Shown here in pieces: positions 1 to 11,884 of a DNA stretch of 64,000 bases. Below the pieces are notes generated by a model. The model did not search any database and was not told the origin of the DNA. It saw only the letters and a program-made list of their open reading frames with translations. The position numbers and the translations under genes were made by a program. The DNA is from Diogma glabrata (Eukaryota; Arthropoda; Insecta; Diptera; Cylindrotomidae), in assembly GCA_963693315.1 (NCBI GenBank), contig OY856188.1, positions 185,725,487 through 185,789,486 of the forward strand, given 5' to 3'. How positions within the stretch are numbered: the stretch's first letter is position 1; each line of letters begins with the position of its first letter.

Positions 1-143
1 AACGTTTCAATGATATTTCGTCTCAAAATATTTTACCACAAATTTTTTTATAAGTTTTTTCTCAAATGTAAGAATTCCCAGTAGGCTCAAACGGTTAGTC
101 AGCTTTATGTTGGCCGACTATTGGGCCTGAAAACTTATCTCCT

Positions 144-233
144 CCCGATTAACTAAAAGTAATGAGACCAGGTTGAGGATTAAGCCAGCCCGATCAACTA
201 AAAGTAATGGGACCAGGTTGAGGATGAAGCCAG
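144..233. repeat. Two-copy 45-bp tandem repeat
   Basis: Two adjacent units begin with CCCGAT(T/C)AACTAAAAGTAATG and continue through GACCAGGTTGAGGAT to AAGCCAG. They differ at only a few positions. I see no coding or promoter signal in the repeat. It is most likely a local duplication or part of an unrecognised dispersed repeat. Confidence 0.75.
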
Positions 234-2014
234 AGTCATCTACAGAGTTTCGAGCCGGAACCGAACCGAAAGCCAAAATTTTATAATTTTTTAATAAATT
301 TAAAAAACAAAAACTTTTGCACCTAACTTCATGTTTGAAATTAAATTTTTTTTAAAAATTTTTAAATTTTTAAAGTGCCATGCAATAAATTTGTATTTAT
401 TTCTTATTAGTTACATAATTGGTATAAAAACTATGTTTAATTTTTAGTTTGTTTCATCATTATATACAACTAACTATATACATTCTATAATTACTGAAGG
501 GTTTTCTTTTGAATCTTTGCATAAGATTGTACTGTACCGAAAACCGGAACGAAAAAATATACTAAAGAGCTAAACCGTATCGAAATAATCGTCGGGACGC
601 AACTGTAAATCTATACTTCTGCGATGGTGAAACAATCAACAAAGTCATTTTCACGGCAGCATTGCTATTTGATAAATTAAAAACAATGTATTTAACTTTT
701 AAATATAATATTGAAGTTGAAATAGAAACTTAGATTAGTTTTTGGCATGTTTTGGATATGTATAGAAATTAGGTCACTATAAATTACTGAAGCATTTTAA
801 TATAAAAGCTAGGGATGAAACAAAGCCCCAACACAACGAATTAAATATGGCGCCGAAACGACCTGAAAAATATAATTTTCATAATTTTGTTTGTATTTTT
901 TCCGAAAATTTAGAATTCCTACTAGGAACAGGAGGTAAGTCAGTCCTAGCCCTTTGACTGACTAAAGAAGCTGACAACTCTTCGTTGCTCAGTCAACCGA
1001 AACTATTTGAAATTTTTTTAAAGTGTTCATAATAATTTTTTTAAAATATTTGATGTATGACCTTTATTACTAAGATCTTCTAACACGTTTTGAATCATCG
1101 TCATTACGACAAATGAAGATAGTGGTTGTATTTTTAAGTTATAAAGTGAAAATATAAGTGTGTGAGTGCATTTGTAAATGATGTGCCAATGTTTTTAACG
1201 ATTCAATTTAAATGAAAAAACAAATCAGAATTCAAAAAATTTAAATATTTGATTTACATATAAAAAATAATATTAATTTTCCATAATTTTCTAAATATTA
1301 TAAAAGAATTAATGTAAATATCAGTAACCCAACATGAAACATAGCAAACAAAAAAGGAAACAAAAAATAAAAAAAATTAAAAATTAATTATTCAAAGTTC
1401 CCGTCTGTTTTTTGTGTTTGTTTTCATTAACTTCCCAAAAAATTTTCTGTGGCATATAATTTTAAAAGAAAATAAGATAGTATTAATCAATTTAATATCA
1501 CGAAAAGCATATTATCTCATAAAAAGATAAATAAAATCATTTTTTTTTTTATTCTTTTGTTTATTAACATTAAATGAGTTTCGTTTCGCTGCGTTTTCTT
1601 TATGCGTGAAACAAGCGGCTGACAGGTGTGTGCATATATGTGGTAACGCGTTGTACGTCATGTACACATCATGTGTTTGATATGCATTATGCACAATTAT
1701 GTGTACGGCGATTTTGTAACATGCACAATTAGCGAACGTTTCATGTATTTTTTTTTAAATTGTTGCGGTGAAGTACTTTATACATTTGTTTTGTAATCAA
1801 AAGGCAAGTGGAATGATGAGTGCAACGGTTCGAAGATAAACTGCTGTAAAACTAAGTTTTCTTAAAAATATAATACAGGGAAAATAAAATGAAATGAAAT
1901 ATAATTTCTCTTAAATGACTTTATTAATTCTGTTTAAACAAAATTAATGATGGTAAACTTAATTAATAAAAATTGTGTTGTTTTTTATTTGAAAATATTG
2001 TAAAATTATTAATT
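234..2014. other. AT-rich stretch, no gene seen
   Basis: This stretch is rich in A/T runs. Only short open frames with low-complexity translations occur. I found no conserved domain, RNA gene or convincing splice structure. It could be intron, intergenic DNA or very old repeat sequence. Confidence 0.5.
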
Positions 2015-2260
2015 TTATAATACAAAAAATATTATAGTAGTATGGGTAGAATATACATAACAGCTAATGACAATCCTTATGAAAAAATAAACTGAAGAAC
2101 CAACGGCATAAACCACATACAAGATATTTGGTTTTGGATTTGTTTCAACAAGTGAAGTTAAAAAATCTAATTTTGCGATTGAAGTAAACCAGCATAGAAG
2201 ACAGTCGACTAAATAATTAAGACAATTCAACTCATTAAATAAAGTTTCAATAAGGTTCAA
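2015..2260 (-). other. Possible coding exon, membrane-like peptide (uncertain)
   Basis: An open frame of about 80 codons on the minus strand has less biased composition than the surrounding DNA. Its translation has a hydrophobic stretch near the C-terminus (YVVYAVGSSVYFFIRIVIS) that could be a membrane segment. The frame opens at a TTG rather than an ATG, so if it is real it is an internal or terminal exon and not a complete gene. It could belong to a rapidly evolving receptor-like protein, but I cannot assign a family. A chance open frame in AT-rich DNA is about as likely. No clear splice sites or neighbouring exons support it. Confidence 0.18.
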
Positions 2261-2619
2261 TCAAAACGCTTCATTTACTATTTTTTAGCAAATCAAAACG
2301 ATTTGTTTCGATTATTTTTTTCTGGTATGAAGGAACAGCGAATATTTTCGAATATTTTCCGCCTACTTAATATATTAATTTAAAACAAAAATGCACATAC
2401 AAAATTATGTGAAAATGCAATTTGCAAATAGTAAAAATGTCCGTTTACATTCATAAATGATTGCATGTTTATGTTTATTTGTCAAAAATAAATTACAAAT
2501 TTATAACATTTATGCGCCTACTAAGATGAAATAATATTTAATTTTGTTTGACAACAAAGGATTATGTTGTATGAAATAATGTTACTATTTCTGTTCGTTA
2601 AATTGTCTGCTAAATGCAA

Positions 2620-2772
2620 CTCGTCATCAAATTATTAGTCGATTATTTTTCAACATTACCACTCATGCCATTTGAGGTCAAAACTTTCCCTCGTGCGCTA
2701 CGCGCACTCGGGACCTCAAATGACATTCGTAATAATGATTATGAAAAATAATCGACTATTATTTGACGACTC
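2620..2772. repeat. Imperfect 70-bp-arm hairpin with GC-rich tip
   Basis: The left arm reads ACTCGTCATCAAATTATTAG, continues TCGATTATTTTTCA, and reaches CCATTTGAGGTC. The right arm is its reverse complement with a few mismatches and a bulge. The tip is a GC-rich inverted repeat, CTCGTGCGC-TA-CGCGCACTCGGG, unlike the AT-rich flanks. No protein is encoded. It resembles the hairpin at 50119-50253 in design (AT arms, GC tip), though not in sequence. Confidence 0.8.
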
Positions 2773-3764
2773 GTGATATTATATATGAAAATTAACACAA
2801 ACGATTTCGTTTGTAGTGTGTGTTTGAGTTTTCCTTTTTGCTGGAAGGTGTCTAGGTGTGGATAAATATATTATATTGAAAAGGAAACTGGTGGATGGTG
2901 CATAAAACCTTTAAACAATTTGAATGGCAAATTAAGAACAAACAAAACTAAAAATATAACAAAGCTCAAGGCAACAATAGAATTTTGCTGAACAACTAAA
3001 ACCAAATTTAAAAGAGAAAAACATGAAGAAAATAAAAGCAATTGGATTTATTTATTTTATTCTATGGACGATTTTATGGATTATGTTGCACATTGGTCCT
3101 TGCATGGATATCGGATATAAAATTTCGTCAAGTAATAAGGTTAATATAAACTTGATCAAAATTATAATTAAGGAAAACTTTTTTATATATAATGCCTACT
3201 AATTGAATTCTATACAAAAGGATAATTATATAAACTTCTTTTTCCTTGTGTGGTGAATATGAGAAATGTGTGGTGAACAATGTGATAGGTAAATTGTGAG
3301 CTTAATTTAGAAGACACTCGCAATTTTGTCATAGGACAACGTGGAACAAAATTTGAACCGGTCAAGCTATCTATAGCCCAATTTTTTTCACTTCCACATT
3401 GCTATGCTACAAAAAAATGGCGCCGAAACAGAGACCCGTTAGGTTACGGTAAATAAGTTTAGTACGCGGTGTTATAATGTTATAACCGCTTTACATATTT
3501 TTTCTGGTTTAGTTTATTGATGGATGATCAGAAAAAATTTGTTTTCAATTACAATTTTCTTAAGATTGTTTTCAGTAGATTTGAATAATTTTTGCCCTTT
3601 CAAAATAAATGCATATTAAACAATTACTTGCTTGATTTCAGAATGATTTCCCGATTCCTGCTTCCAGATAAACTAAAAATTGAATCTGTAGTTTGGGGTT
3701 TTGGTCCATTAGCTTTAGATGCTCATAAATTATTAGAAAGTAAGATTTCATGCTAGCACCTCAA
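2773..3764. other. AT-rich stretch, no gene seen
   Basis: No conserved coding signal, RNA gene or clear repeat boundary was found. The right part may include the decayed 5' portion of the gypsy-type element that becomes readable from about 3765. Confidence 0.45.
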
Positions 3765-5085
3765 AAGTTCCGTTGATACTTCTGATTCAGACAAATTTTT
3801 TTCGACGGGATTGGTCGAAGCGGAAGTCTTGATGTACATGATTTTTTGATTCGTCTTAAAACATTTTCCAAACGACACGGTCCTTGTTTACAACGTTTAA
3901 CTGCGCTAATACATAATTTTGTGACTGAGTCAGCAGAAACATGAGTCTGGGCGTTTACAAGAGATAATCCAGTCGTTACATGGAAAGTAATGCGACGATC
4001 GTTTTTAACTAGATTTTCCAATTATGGATCAGAACAAGAGACGCACGGATTTATTGAGAGACGTGAACAAAAACTCAATGAAACTTTTAGTGAGACTTAC
4101 TCATCGATTTTCAGAGTAGGAACTTTTAAAAATTATACGAGAAAACATGAACCCCGCATTACAGACAGTGATGATAATAAATTTTTCGAAAAAATTCGAA
4201 AGGGCATGGACTAGTTGTGGATTTGACTTTAGAGGCTTTTTGACTAACCACAACCGTCGCAAAATATTAATGAACTACATACGCCAAGTTGCTGCTGTTG
4301 GTTTTTATTACCATAATCTGGCTGATCTGTCTCACGAAGAAGAGTTATCGATATTTCAACCTGTCCGTCGTCTCGACCCAAATGTACCAGACAGGATAAT
4401 TTGTTAAAACTGTTATGATATTGCACTTCGGTATCAAGATTGTCCTATACAACAAACATATATACATTTTGATATGTATGTGGTGCTGCCAATACCATTG
4501 AATTCAATTGTGCTAGATGCTATCCTAAGCAACCATTAAACAGGGTACCGAATGTATCAAAGCATGGAGGAATTCGGGGGAGAAACGATTTTAATCCAGG
4601 AACCCTAACTAAAGAAATTAAATTTTACTGATGTCAAAACCAAAACAAAACCTACAATATTATTAAAACCTGCTCATAATCTTACGTTAAGCTAGGTTAT
4701 TCATCAAAATTAACTCGAACCCTAAATTATTAGTTAAAACGGAAACGATTTATGAAAATTTTGAATTTTATAATCATCCTCGTCGCCATGTAGAAATTAA
4801 ATTGTGTTAAATTGGACTCCTAGACAGTGGGGCTTCGATCAGTATCTTGGGTAAAGATTCGATAAATCTAACAGAAAAGGCTTAAATTAAATTGCGGAAG
4901 TTGATTTCGGTTATTCGAACGGCTGATGGATCGCCAAATAATATTTTAGGATATGTAGAAATGCTAGTCACCAATGAACAGTATGTAGTCAGTATGTAGT
5001 TACGAGTTTAGATGAACATTTATATTTAGGGATTGATTGTTGGTCGAAATTTTAGTTAGCACTTACGATTATTATTGAGATATCA
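3765..5085 (+). pseudogene. Decayed Ty3/gypsy-type gag-protease remnant
   Basis: Reading the plus strand across frameshifts gives a gag-like protein, then a nucleic-acid-binding region, then a retropepsin. The gag part starts near 3791 and contains FDGIGRSGSLDVHDFLIRLK, followed by a tryptophan-rich segment with one TGA stop near 3947 and an RRSFLTRFSNYGS stretch. Cys-rich zinc-knuckle remnants lie at about 4405-4530 and include CARCYPKQP. The protease active site LLDSGAS followed by ISILG is at about 4817-4850, with a later LYLGID motif near 5030. This order is known for Ty3/gypsy elements. No reverse transcriptase, LTR or primer-binding site is visible. Several stops and frameshifts make it non-functional. 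The family A repeat begins directly after it and may have truncated it. Confidence 0.72.
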
Positions 5086-5091
5086 ACTAAA

Positions 5092-6099
5092 AAATATGGA
5101 GGGGCTGAAATCTCACAGCTCTGAGAAATCAAGACTTCGGTCTGGGTTAAGGATTTGTATATAATTTTTGGCAAAATACTTTTATGAGGACATGGTTTTT
5201 AGTTTTGGGCAGCGATGTATATCAAACATAACTCTTTGTTAAAGTACAAGTATTTTTTATCTCTGTTTAAAGAGTTATTACAAAACTAACACGAAACATC
5301 AATACGTTGCCGGAAATTTATAATCAAAATTCCAAAAATATTGTTAAATTAAATAAAATCAAACTTTTTCAAAATTCCAAAAATATTCCAAAAATTAGAA
5401 TAAAATCAAATATTTAAATATTTTCTAAATTCCAATAATATTTCAAAAATTCTTAAAAATTCAAACTTTTTCCAAAATTCTAAAAATATTGCAAAAATTA
5501 TTACAAAATCAAAAATTTAAAAATTTTTTCAAAATTCCAAACATTATAATGAAATCAAAAATTTAAAATTTTTCAAAGTTCTAAAAATATTCCAAAAATT
5601 CTTACAAAATCAAAAATTAAAACTTTTGCCGAAATTCTAAAAATATTCCAATATTTTTGGAATTTTAAAAAAAGTTTGATTTTATTTAATTTTTACAATA
5701 TTTTTGGAATTTTGAAAGAAATATGAATTTGTGATTTCGTAATATTTTCTCGAAACGCTAAATTGAGAGGCTTTTGAGTAGTTTGCTGAATGTATCATCT
5801 TTTCACTAAATTATGTAAATTAATGATCAGTTATAATTTTCCGGCATCGTATTGATGTTTCGTGTTAGATTTTGTAATAAATTTCTAAATAGAGATAAAA
5901 AAATACTTGTACTTTAACAAAAAGTTATGTTTGATATACATCGCTGCCCAAAACTAAAAACCATGTCCTCATAAAAGTTTTTTTCCGAAAACTATATCGA
6001 AATCCTTAACCCAGACCTTATCCTTATCCAGACCGAAATCCTTAACCAAGTCTTGATATCTCAGAGCTGTGAGATTTCAGCCCCTCCATATTTTAGCAT
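5092..6099. repeat. Family A foldback element (long inverted termini)
   Basis: Both ends carry the same sequence in opposite orientation, starting ATATGGAGGGGCTGAAATCT and running through a conserved block (TTTATGAGGACATGG, CAGCGATGTATATCAAACAT). Arms are about 230-260 bp. The middle is a degenerate AT-rich tandem array of AAAATTCCAAAAATATT-like words. The right arm has a small internal duplication around GGTTAAGGATTTCGGTCTGG. No protein is encoded. Copies of the same terminal block, without the inverted second end, start at 25912 and 32390. Confidence 0.85.
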
Positions 6100-7987
6100 T
6101 AAAATACTAAACATTACTTATATAATTTATAGGATGGGGAAAATTTCTATTCTAATTAACATCCTAAGTTAAGTGTAGTCTAAGTCGTTATTGTTGCTGC
6201 CTAGTTCGGCTAAATACTTATCAGCTCATCTCAGTATGGTGTTAATTTACTTATCTTTTTGACTATTTGTAAGGATATGTTATACATTTTTCAATTGTAT
6301 TTCCGAATTTTTATTTACATTTCTTTTTATGTGATAAAAGTTAAATTAAATTTAATTTAACAAGATAAATAAATATTACATGTTTTTGGTAATAAAAATA
6401 GAATTTAATTGCAAGATAATAAAAACAATTTGTCATTTTTTAAAATTTAATATAATTTTGTATGTTTGGTTCGTTACTTCGATTAGAAAACAATAAAATA
6501 TAATTTATTTAAGTTAACATAATATTTGAGTTTGGACTAAATTTTATTATCGAGCTAGACTACATGACATCTTTTAATTCAAATGTTATATAAAACAAGT
6601 TCAATGGAAGTTAAATATATTTAAAAATTTTGTAAGACATTCTTTATCTGTGTGAATTTTTTGTCACGTGAGATATGGTGGTAATAATAAACGTTGTGTG
6701 GAAAGTTTCAACAAGTTTGGCAACTAATTTATAGATTTAGTTTACTTCCTGAAAATAATTATTGCTTTGAAGTTTATTAGATATGATTTACGTCTAAACA
6801 ATTCTTCTGATTTTTTTTGCAAAAACTCGTTATCTAACTTGATTTTATTATTAATTAAATATTAACTATAATGTATCAAATTTTAATATTTTTTTAACTG
6901 ACAATGACTTACAATGACATTGATGACATTTTTTTAAAAAATATATTTGAATAATGATTACACTCCAACTTCACATTAATATTTTCCACACCTAATTTAT
7001 AATATGTTGATATTTTATTTTATTTGTTTTGATATAACTTGTATGATTAGCATTTAGCACCAAGAAAAACTGCATTTTATTAATAGCTTAAAGTTATTGA
7101 AATTGGACAAAACTTAACACATTATTTGAGAATCAATAAATTAGGATTAACATATTAATTATGTACAAGTTAACATATATAATAGCTAGCCTACTGTTTT
7201 ATTAGTCGATTAAATAATAAATAAATATTTTGATTTATTAGTATTTTATATAAATATTTAATTTACATAAATTAGAAAAAAATACTACTATTTATTAGTT
7301 TTAGTTGCTAGCTTGATCGTTTAAACTTATTATTCCTTATTAATGTTTAATTTTTTAAATGTCAATAGCTTAATTTTTGGATAAACTTTTTTTTGGATAA
7401 ACTTTAGGTTGCATTTATTTTAACCCAATACTTATCCATTGATACTTAATTCAATGTCATAATTATGAAGAAGTCATTTATTTATTTTTGAAGCTGCTCA
7501 ATGAGTTTTTTTTCTCTATTTATAAAAAATGTTAATAAATTGTTGTTGGAGTTGTAATTGATGAGTTAGTTTAAGGTTAATGTTCTACAAGATTGTTGAT
7601 AGTTTTTTCCCCCAAAAATGATTTTTTTCTGTTTATACAAACAAGCCTTTAAATTTCAACAAGCTTAATTTAATAGTCTGTTGCATTGTATATTGATCAA
7701 GATGAATTTAACTGACTTGATTGTCATGTTTCTTTTTCTAAATTTTAAATGTGCTTACTGTACTATTAATGAATTGATTACATGGTTGAATTAAGGTTTC
7801 TTTTTGCCAGTGTAAAAGTGTAAGGAAGCAACAATTGCAAAGAAACGATAAAACTAAAATTAATGACTTAAGTACATAGAGTTTAATGAAATTACGGCAT
7901 TTAATGCCGTATTTATGCCGAATTTAATAAAACGAGTGCCGTGAAAGCATTCGTTAATTGGGGGTTACAATTTTCGACGACTTACTA
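6100..7987. other. AT-rich stretch, no gene seen
   Basis: This is very AT-rich sequence with simple A/T words and no long open frames. No conserved protein, RNA or terminal repeat was recognised. A short GC-containing patch near 7895-7980 (ACGGCATTTAATGCCGTA and flanks) is a small palindrome of unknown meaning. Confidence 0.5.
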
Positions 7988-8404
7988 TGAAACGATCATA
8001 TAATGGCAATTGAAAGAGCGAATCAAGAAATCTTGGCCTCTTTAATAGATGTAAAAAGTATTTCACTAAGTATCAATTTTATAAATATCGTCACCAGCAG
8101 TGCTCGGATGAAATCAGATCCATAATAACTCATACGTATTTTTTCCCCGTTTAACTCGTCAATCGGTTTGTGCAACCAGTAAAACTGTCGAGATTACCCA
8201 CTGTCATAGTAACAAAATGCAAAGGAATTTCTTTGCGCGTACATCGTACAAATGGAATGCTTTGTCTGAATCAATAGTCTCGAGTGCCTTCAATCCACAA
8301 AGATTTAAAAAAAGCGTCCACCAACACCTCAAGACGCATGTTGTTGTGGGATCTAGGTCTTAAAATGTATCTATGTGTTGTTGTGACACATTTTGTAATT
8401 CCAC
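7988..8404 (+). mobile_element. 3' fragment of CR1/Crack-type LINE, internally deleted
   Basis: This sequence matches, in the opposite orientation, the 3' part of the LINE at 29213-32168. Shared stretches include AATAGATGTAAAAA, GCTCGGATGAAATCAGATCC and the 3' UTR with GTATCTATGTGTTGTTGTGA. The encoded piece contains the C-terminal LINE signature QRDFF, KWNA-type residues, then NPQRF. Compared with the longer copy, about 190 bp is missing near position 8085, where upstream and downstream parts of the reverse-transcriptase C-terminus are joined. The 5' end is truncated, which is usual for LINE insertions made by target-primed reverse transcription. It cannot encode a functional protein. Confidence 0.88.
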
Positions 8405-8463
8405 ATTTGGTAATTTTGGAATTTTGGAATTATAAAATGCATCACAACAACACATAGATACAT
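8361..8463. repeat. Hairpin formed by inverted LINE 3' tail
   Basis: The last ~44 bases of the LINE fragment (AATGTATCTATGTGTTGTTG and following) reappear inverted at about 8420-8463 with few changes. They are separated by a short TTTGGTAATTTTGG spacer. It looks like a twin-priming or snap-back event at the 3' end of the insertion. Confidence 0.8.
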
Positions 8464-8620
8464 TCATTCAATGTCAACTTGGTTGAAGTATGAAGAACGG
8501 TAAAACGTGTTCCGTGTTCGTAAACTAAATAAAAAATAAGAAAAAAATTAACACTAAAAATTAATTCAAATAATTGTGATGTTGAGTCGATCGTCCAAAA
8601 ACAAATTTTTATCTCGTCGC

Positions 8621-8692
8621 TGGTCGAGTTGGTTACATGGTTAGCCATAAACTCTAATCAGAAGGACGCCGGTTCGATTCCCCGAACCGACC
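8621..8692 (+). pseudogene. tRNA-like sequence, probable SINE head or tRNA pseudogene
   Basis: A polymerase III B-box match GGTTCGATTCC lies at 8671-8681. An A-box-like TGGTTACATGG lies about 40 bases upstream, which is tRNA spacing. The ends can pair as an acceptor-like GGTCG/CGACC. The T stem and lower acceptor stem pair poorly, so a functional tRNA is unlikely. It fits a tRNA-derived SINE head better. The downstream sequence has no recognised SINE body. Confidence 0.5.
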
Positions 8693-9812
8693 AGAATTGA
8701 GATAAAACATTTGGTACGGATTTTTCGCTTTTCAAAGCAATTTTTCATTCTGTTCAATTGAATACATTCATTTCTAGTAACTTATAACCACAAATAAATA
8801 GTTTTATAATACTACAATTATTTTTATTTGAAAGTCTAGACCAGAAAGGAAAATTTTTTTTTTCGTTTTTATTTCAAAACCAATTCCGAAAACATATGGT
8901 TTTATTTTTATTTATTAATATATAAAAATATAAAGTAAAATATAAAGCTATATATATATAATGATGATGGTTAATTTTATATCGATTTCCTTTCCATCTA
9001 TTCACAATTACATATTTAAATGAACCCCTTTTGTTGCTATTCGATGCTTAGTTTTATAGTGTCAGCACTCAGCAGTCATGTGCACTGGTTTAACTCGGTC
9101 TAAAAATATAAAAATAATTTTTTCCCGTTAATATCGATTATATAATATTTAGTTTTGTAACACATGCACAAAAAATATCCCATTTTGTTCTATAATAAAA
9201 TAAACGCAAAATACATATATTTTTCGCATATATGCCTACAAAATATTTTTTTCTACTTCAAGCTACGAAAATGTCATTTTAATATATAGTAAAACCTATG
9301 TGAAAGGGAAACTTTTTCCAAGTAGTGACTGAAAATGTTTTCAGTCACTAGGACTGAAAGTAAATAAGTTTCGGTGGTCGCCTACAGGATTGAATATTTG
9401 ATTGAATATTTGAGATTGAATTTGATTTACTGTTTCTGTTGTTGTTTCGGTTGCTGTGTTTATTTCTGTCAATATCGCAGTATTTTGAAAGGATTGAATA
9501 TTTTGAATATTTTGATCGAATCGAATCGAAACTAATTAATCATTATATCATTTGTGTGTATTTAATTAAATAAACTAATAATGAGTGTGTTTTTTTTCTA
9601 TATCGGAGAAATCGGAGCGATAAAATAAAATTTGTATCAGATATATCGTATAATTTTTTCCTCCGATAATTAACTGTCAGATATAAAATTTATTCTCTGA
9701 GATCTTTCATTTATACTTTAAACGATGACTTCCAGTCGGTAAAGAAAATACCTGTAATATCTGTAAAAGTTTTTAGAGAAAATATATGAACTATTTTCAT
9801 TATTCATATTGT
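8693..9812. other. AT-rich stretch, no gene seen
   Basis: No coding region, RNA gene or complete repeat was recognised. A short imperfect palindrome with CAGTCACTAGGACTGAAA lies near 9320-9365. Confidence 0.45.
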
Positions 9813-10061
9813 CAAATTCATCTATTAAAAACTTACAAAACGACATATCTAAATTTGACTGTGTAAAAAATAAACAAGATTGTATTTATGTATCGCATTT
9901 TTAACAGTGTAAAATAATGTTATTATTCCATCTGTAGGCGAACACAATAATAACATTATTTTACACTGGTAAAAATGCTATTATATAAATACAATCTTGT
10001 TTATTTTTTACACAGTCAAATTTAGATATGTCGTTTTATATGTTTTTAGTAGATGAATTTG
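9813..10061. repeat. Near-perfect 115-bp-arm hairpin
   Basis: The left arm (about 9813-9927) starts CAAATTCATCTA and contains GACATATCTAAATTTGACTG and AACAGTGTAAAATAATG. The right arm (about 9947-10061) is its reverse complement with few mismatches. The spacer is about 20 bases. There is no coding capacity. A transcript across it would form a long double-stranded stem. It is probably a foldback MITE. Confidence 0.88.
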
Positions 10062-11782
10062 TAAATATTATCCTTTATATTTACAAGCGTAGAAAAAAAA
10101 GCGTTTTCTACGCGTGGTAAAAATGTTTTTGCGTTCCTGAACTTATTCCACTCGACGAAAAAGAGACGTTTTCACCACTTGTATAAAAATCTACTATTTA
10201 TCACAAAAATATTTTTCTTGTATGATTTTGTATGATCTTGTAAACTTCTTGTACCAATTCTCTACAAGAAATTTTTCTTGCATGATCATGTAAGTTCCTA
10301 TTCTATATAATTTTCCTGCAAGAATTTTCGGGAGGGTAGTTATAGATTAACTTATGTTTTGGACCTTGAAAGACCTTGAAAAATTTTGGTTATCCGTGCT
10401 TTCTTTATAATAGCACGACTTCTATTATTGAATACCGATTTCTCATTATAGGTGATAACGAAATACCGGTATTCTCGACCAGTGCCTTTGCTTTTCTTGA
10501 TTGTCGTCTAGTCTTCTAGACGTCTGCAACTTTACAGCAAGTTTATTTTCAGTCCATGATTTAGGTGCTACATTGAGGATCAAAGTTTTCACAGAAACAG
10601 ATGGCCAGAAAACTTCTTTTCCAGTTGTAAAAATATCTCGTTATCGTTGGATTTTAAATCGCCTATCTGTGTCGACTTTGTAAGCCCTCTTTCTTCAGGA
10701 ATATAACATGAACCTTGTGATTGTGAAAACTGAATTGACGATTGGCTGCTTGAGACTACATCGTTTTTGGTTATTAGCGCCACTTCTTTACGGACTCGTT
10801 CTCTGCACTGCTTACACACGTATAGGTTTTTGCCAGAGTTTACAATTTTATTTTATTCGAGCACTCATTTTACTTCTGAAAGTAGTATTTATGTGAAATT
10901 TTTAGTTTTTCGATTTCAATACTTTGGAATTTTTATTTTCTTTCAATTCGTTTGCAAAAGACGAAAGTTAGTACCTTTTCGTCATCCTTTTTATATATGT
11001 TTAACAACATGAACTTGCAAAATTGAACAAAAAATTCACAACAGGAAAGGAAAGCAAAAATTTGGAAGTAAAAATTAATATTTTATTATTTTCACTCATG
11101 TAGTTTCACTCCTAAGTGTTATACTATTTTATTCGTTCTGAAATGTCGAAGTTAAGGAAGCTATAGGGAGCATTTCAAACTCTAAAAAAAACAATAAAGT
11201 TGTATTATTAAAAACTAGTAATAGGTAATAAATTTTATGGAAACATTTAATTATTAGATCAATCCTCACAAGTTTGTTTAAATTATGTTACATAAAATTG
11301 GTGGTACATAAAAATGTAATTAATGGTACATAAAAATGTTCTAATTAGATTAGAACAGAATATATATCTTTTTAAAGGGCGGAGGAATTTAATTTCAATT
11401 ATTCTTATGTTTTTTTTATTCTAATTGTTTTTAGTGGAATATGATCAATTCTAATGTAAATTTTAATGATGATAAAAAGTTTGATGATAAATGATGATAA
11501 AAGATATTCGAAATGACAGATATTTTCATGGTGTGGATGATTACAAAACCCATTCAACATTATTTATTTAACATTAATATATTATATATTATATTAATTT
11601 ATTATTAATATATTATATATTATACATTATATTATTCATTATATTAACTTATTATTGGTTTAGACTTAAGTATTCATTTTATTGTACTATTGGAAACCTT
11701 TTTAGATAGTGTGCTTGACAGTGCTCGTTTTTATTATTTTTTTAGCGGTGTACTTCATAACACACGCGGCAGTAGATCTGCA
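10062..11782. other. AT-rich stretch, no supported gene
   Basis: Short open frames on both strands around 10500-11010 overlap one another and show no recognised domain, so I do not call them. A TA-rich block near 11570-11650 (repeated ATTATATATTA words) is low complexity. Confidence 0.45.
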
Positions 11783-11884
11783 GCCAAATTCTGTAATTGT
11801 GAAGCGGTGAAGTGATAAGTTTTTTTATGAAAAGAAACGAAGAAATTTTTATCACTTCACCGCTTCACAATTACAGAATTTGGC
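11783..11884. repeat. Perfect 36-bp inverted repeat
   Basis: The arm GCCAAATTCTGTAATTGTGA, continuing AGCGGTGAAGTGATAA, is repeated as its exact reverse complement at 11849-11884. The loop is 30 bases. Perfect arms in otherwise decaying DNA suggest a recent origin or gene conversion between the arms. Confidence 0.9.

Noticed and set aside
3761..4021. 86-codon minus-strand open frame
   Set aside because: It is antisense to the gypsy-type gag sequence, which has recognisable motifs on the plus strand.
8621..8692. Functional tRNA gene
   Set aside because: The A and B boxes are present, but the T stem and part of the acceptor stem do not pair, so a SINE head or pseudogene is more likely.
10501..11012. 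Overlapping 60-80 codon open frames on both strands
   Set aside because: They overlap each other, share no domain, and show no splice or codon evidence for a gene.
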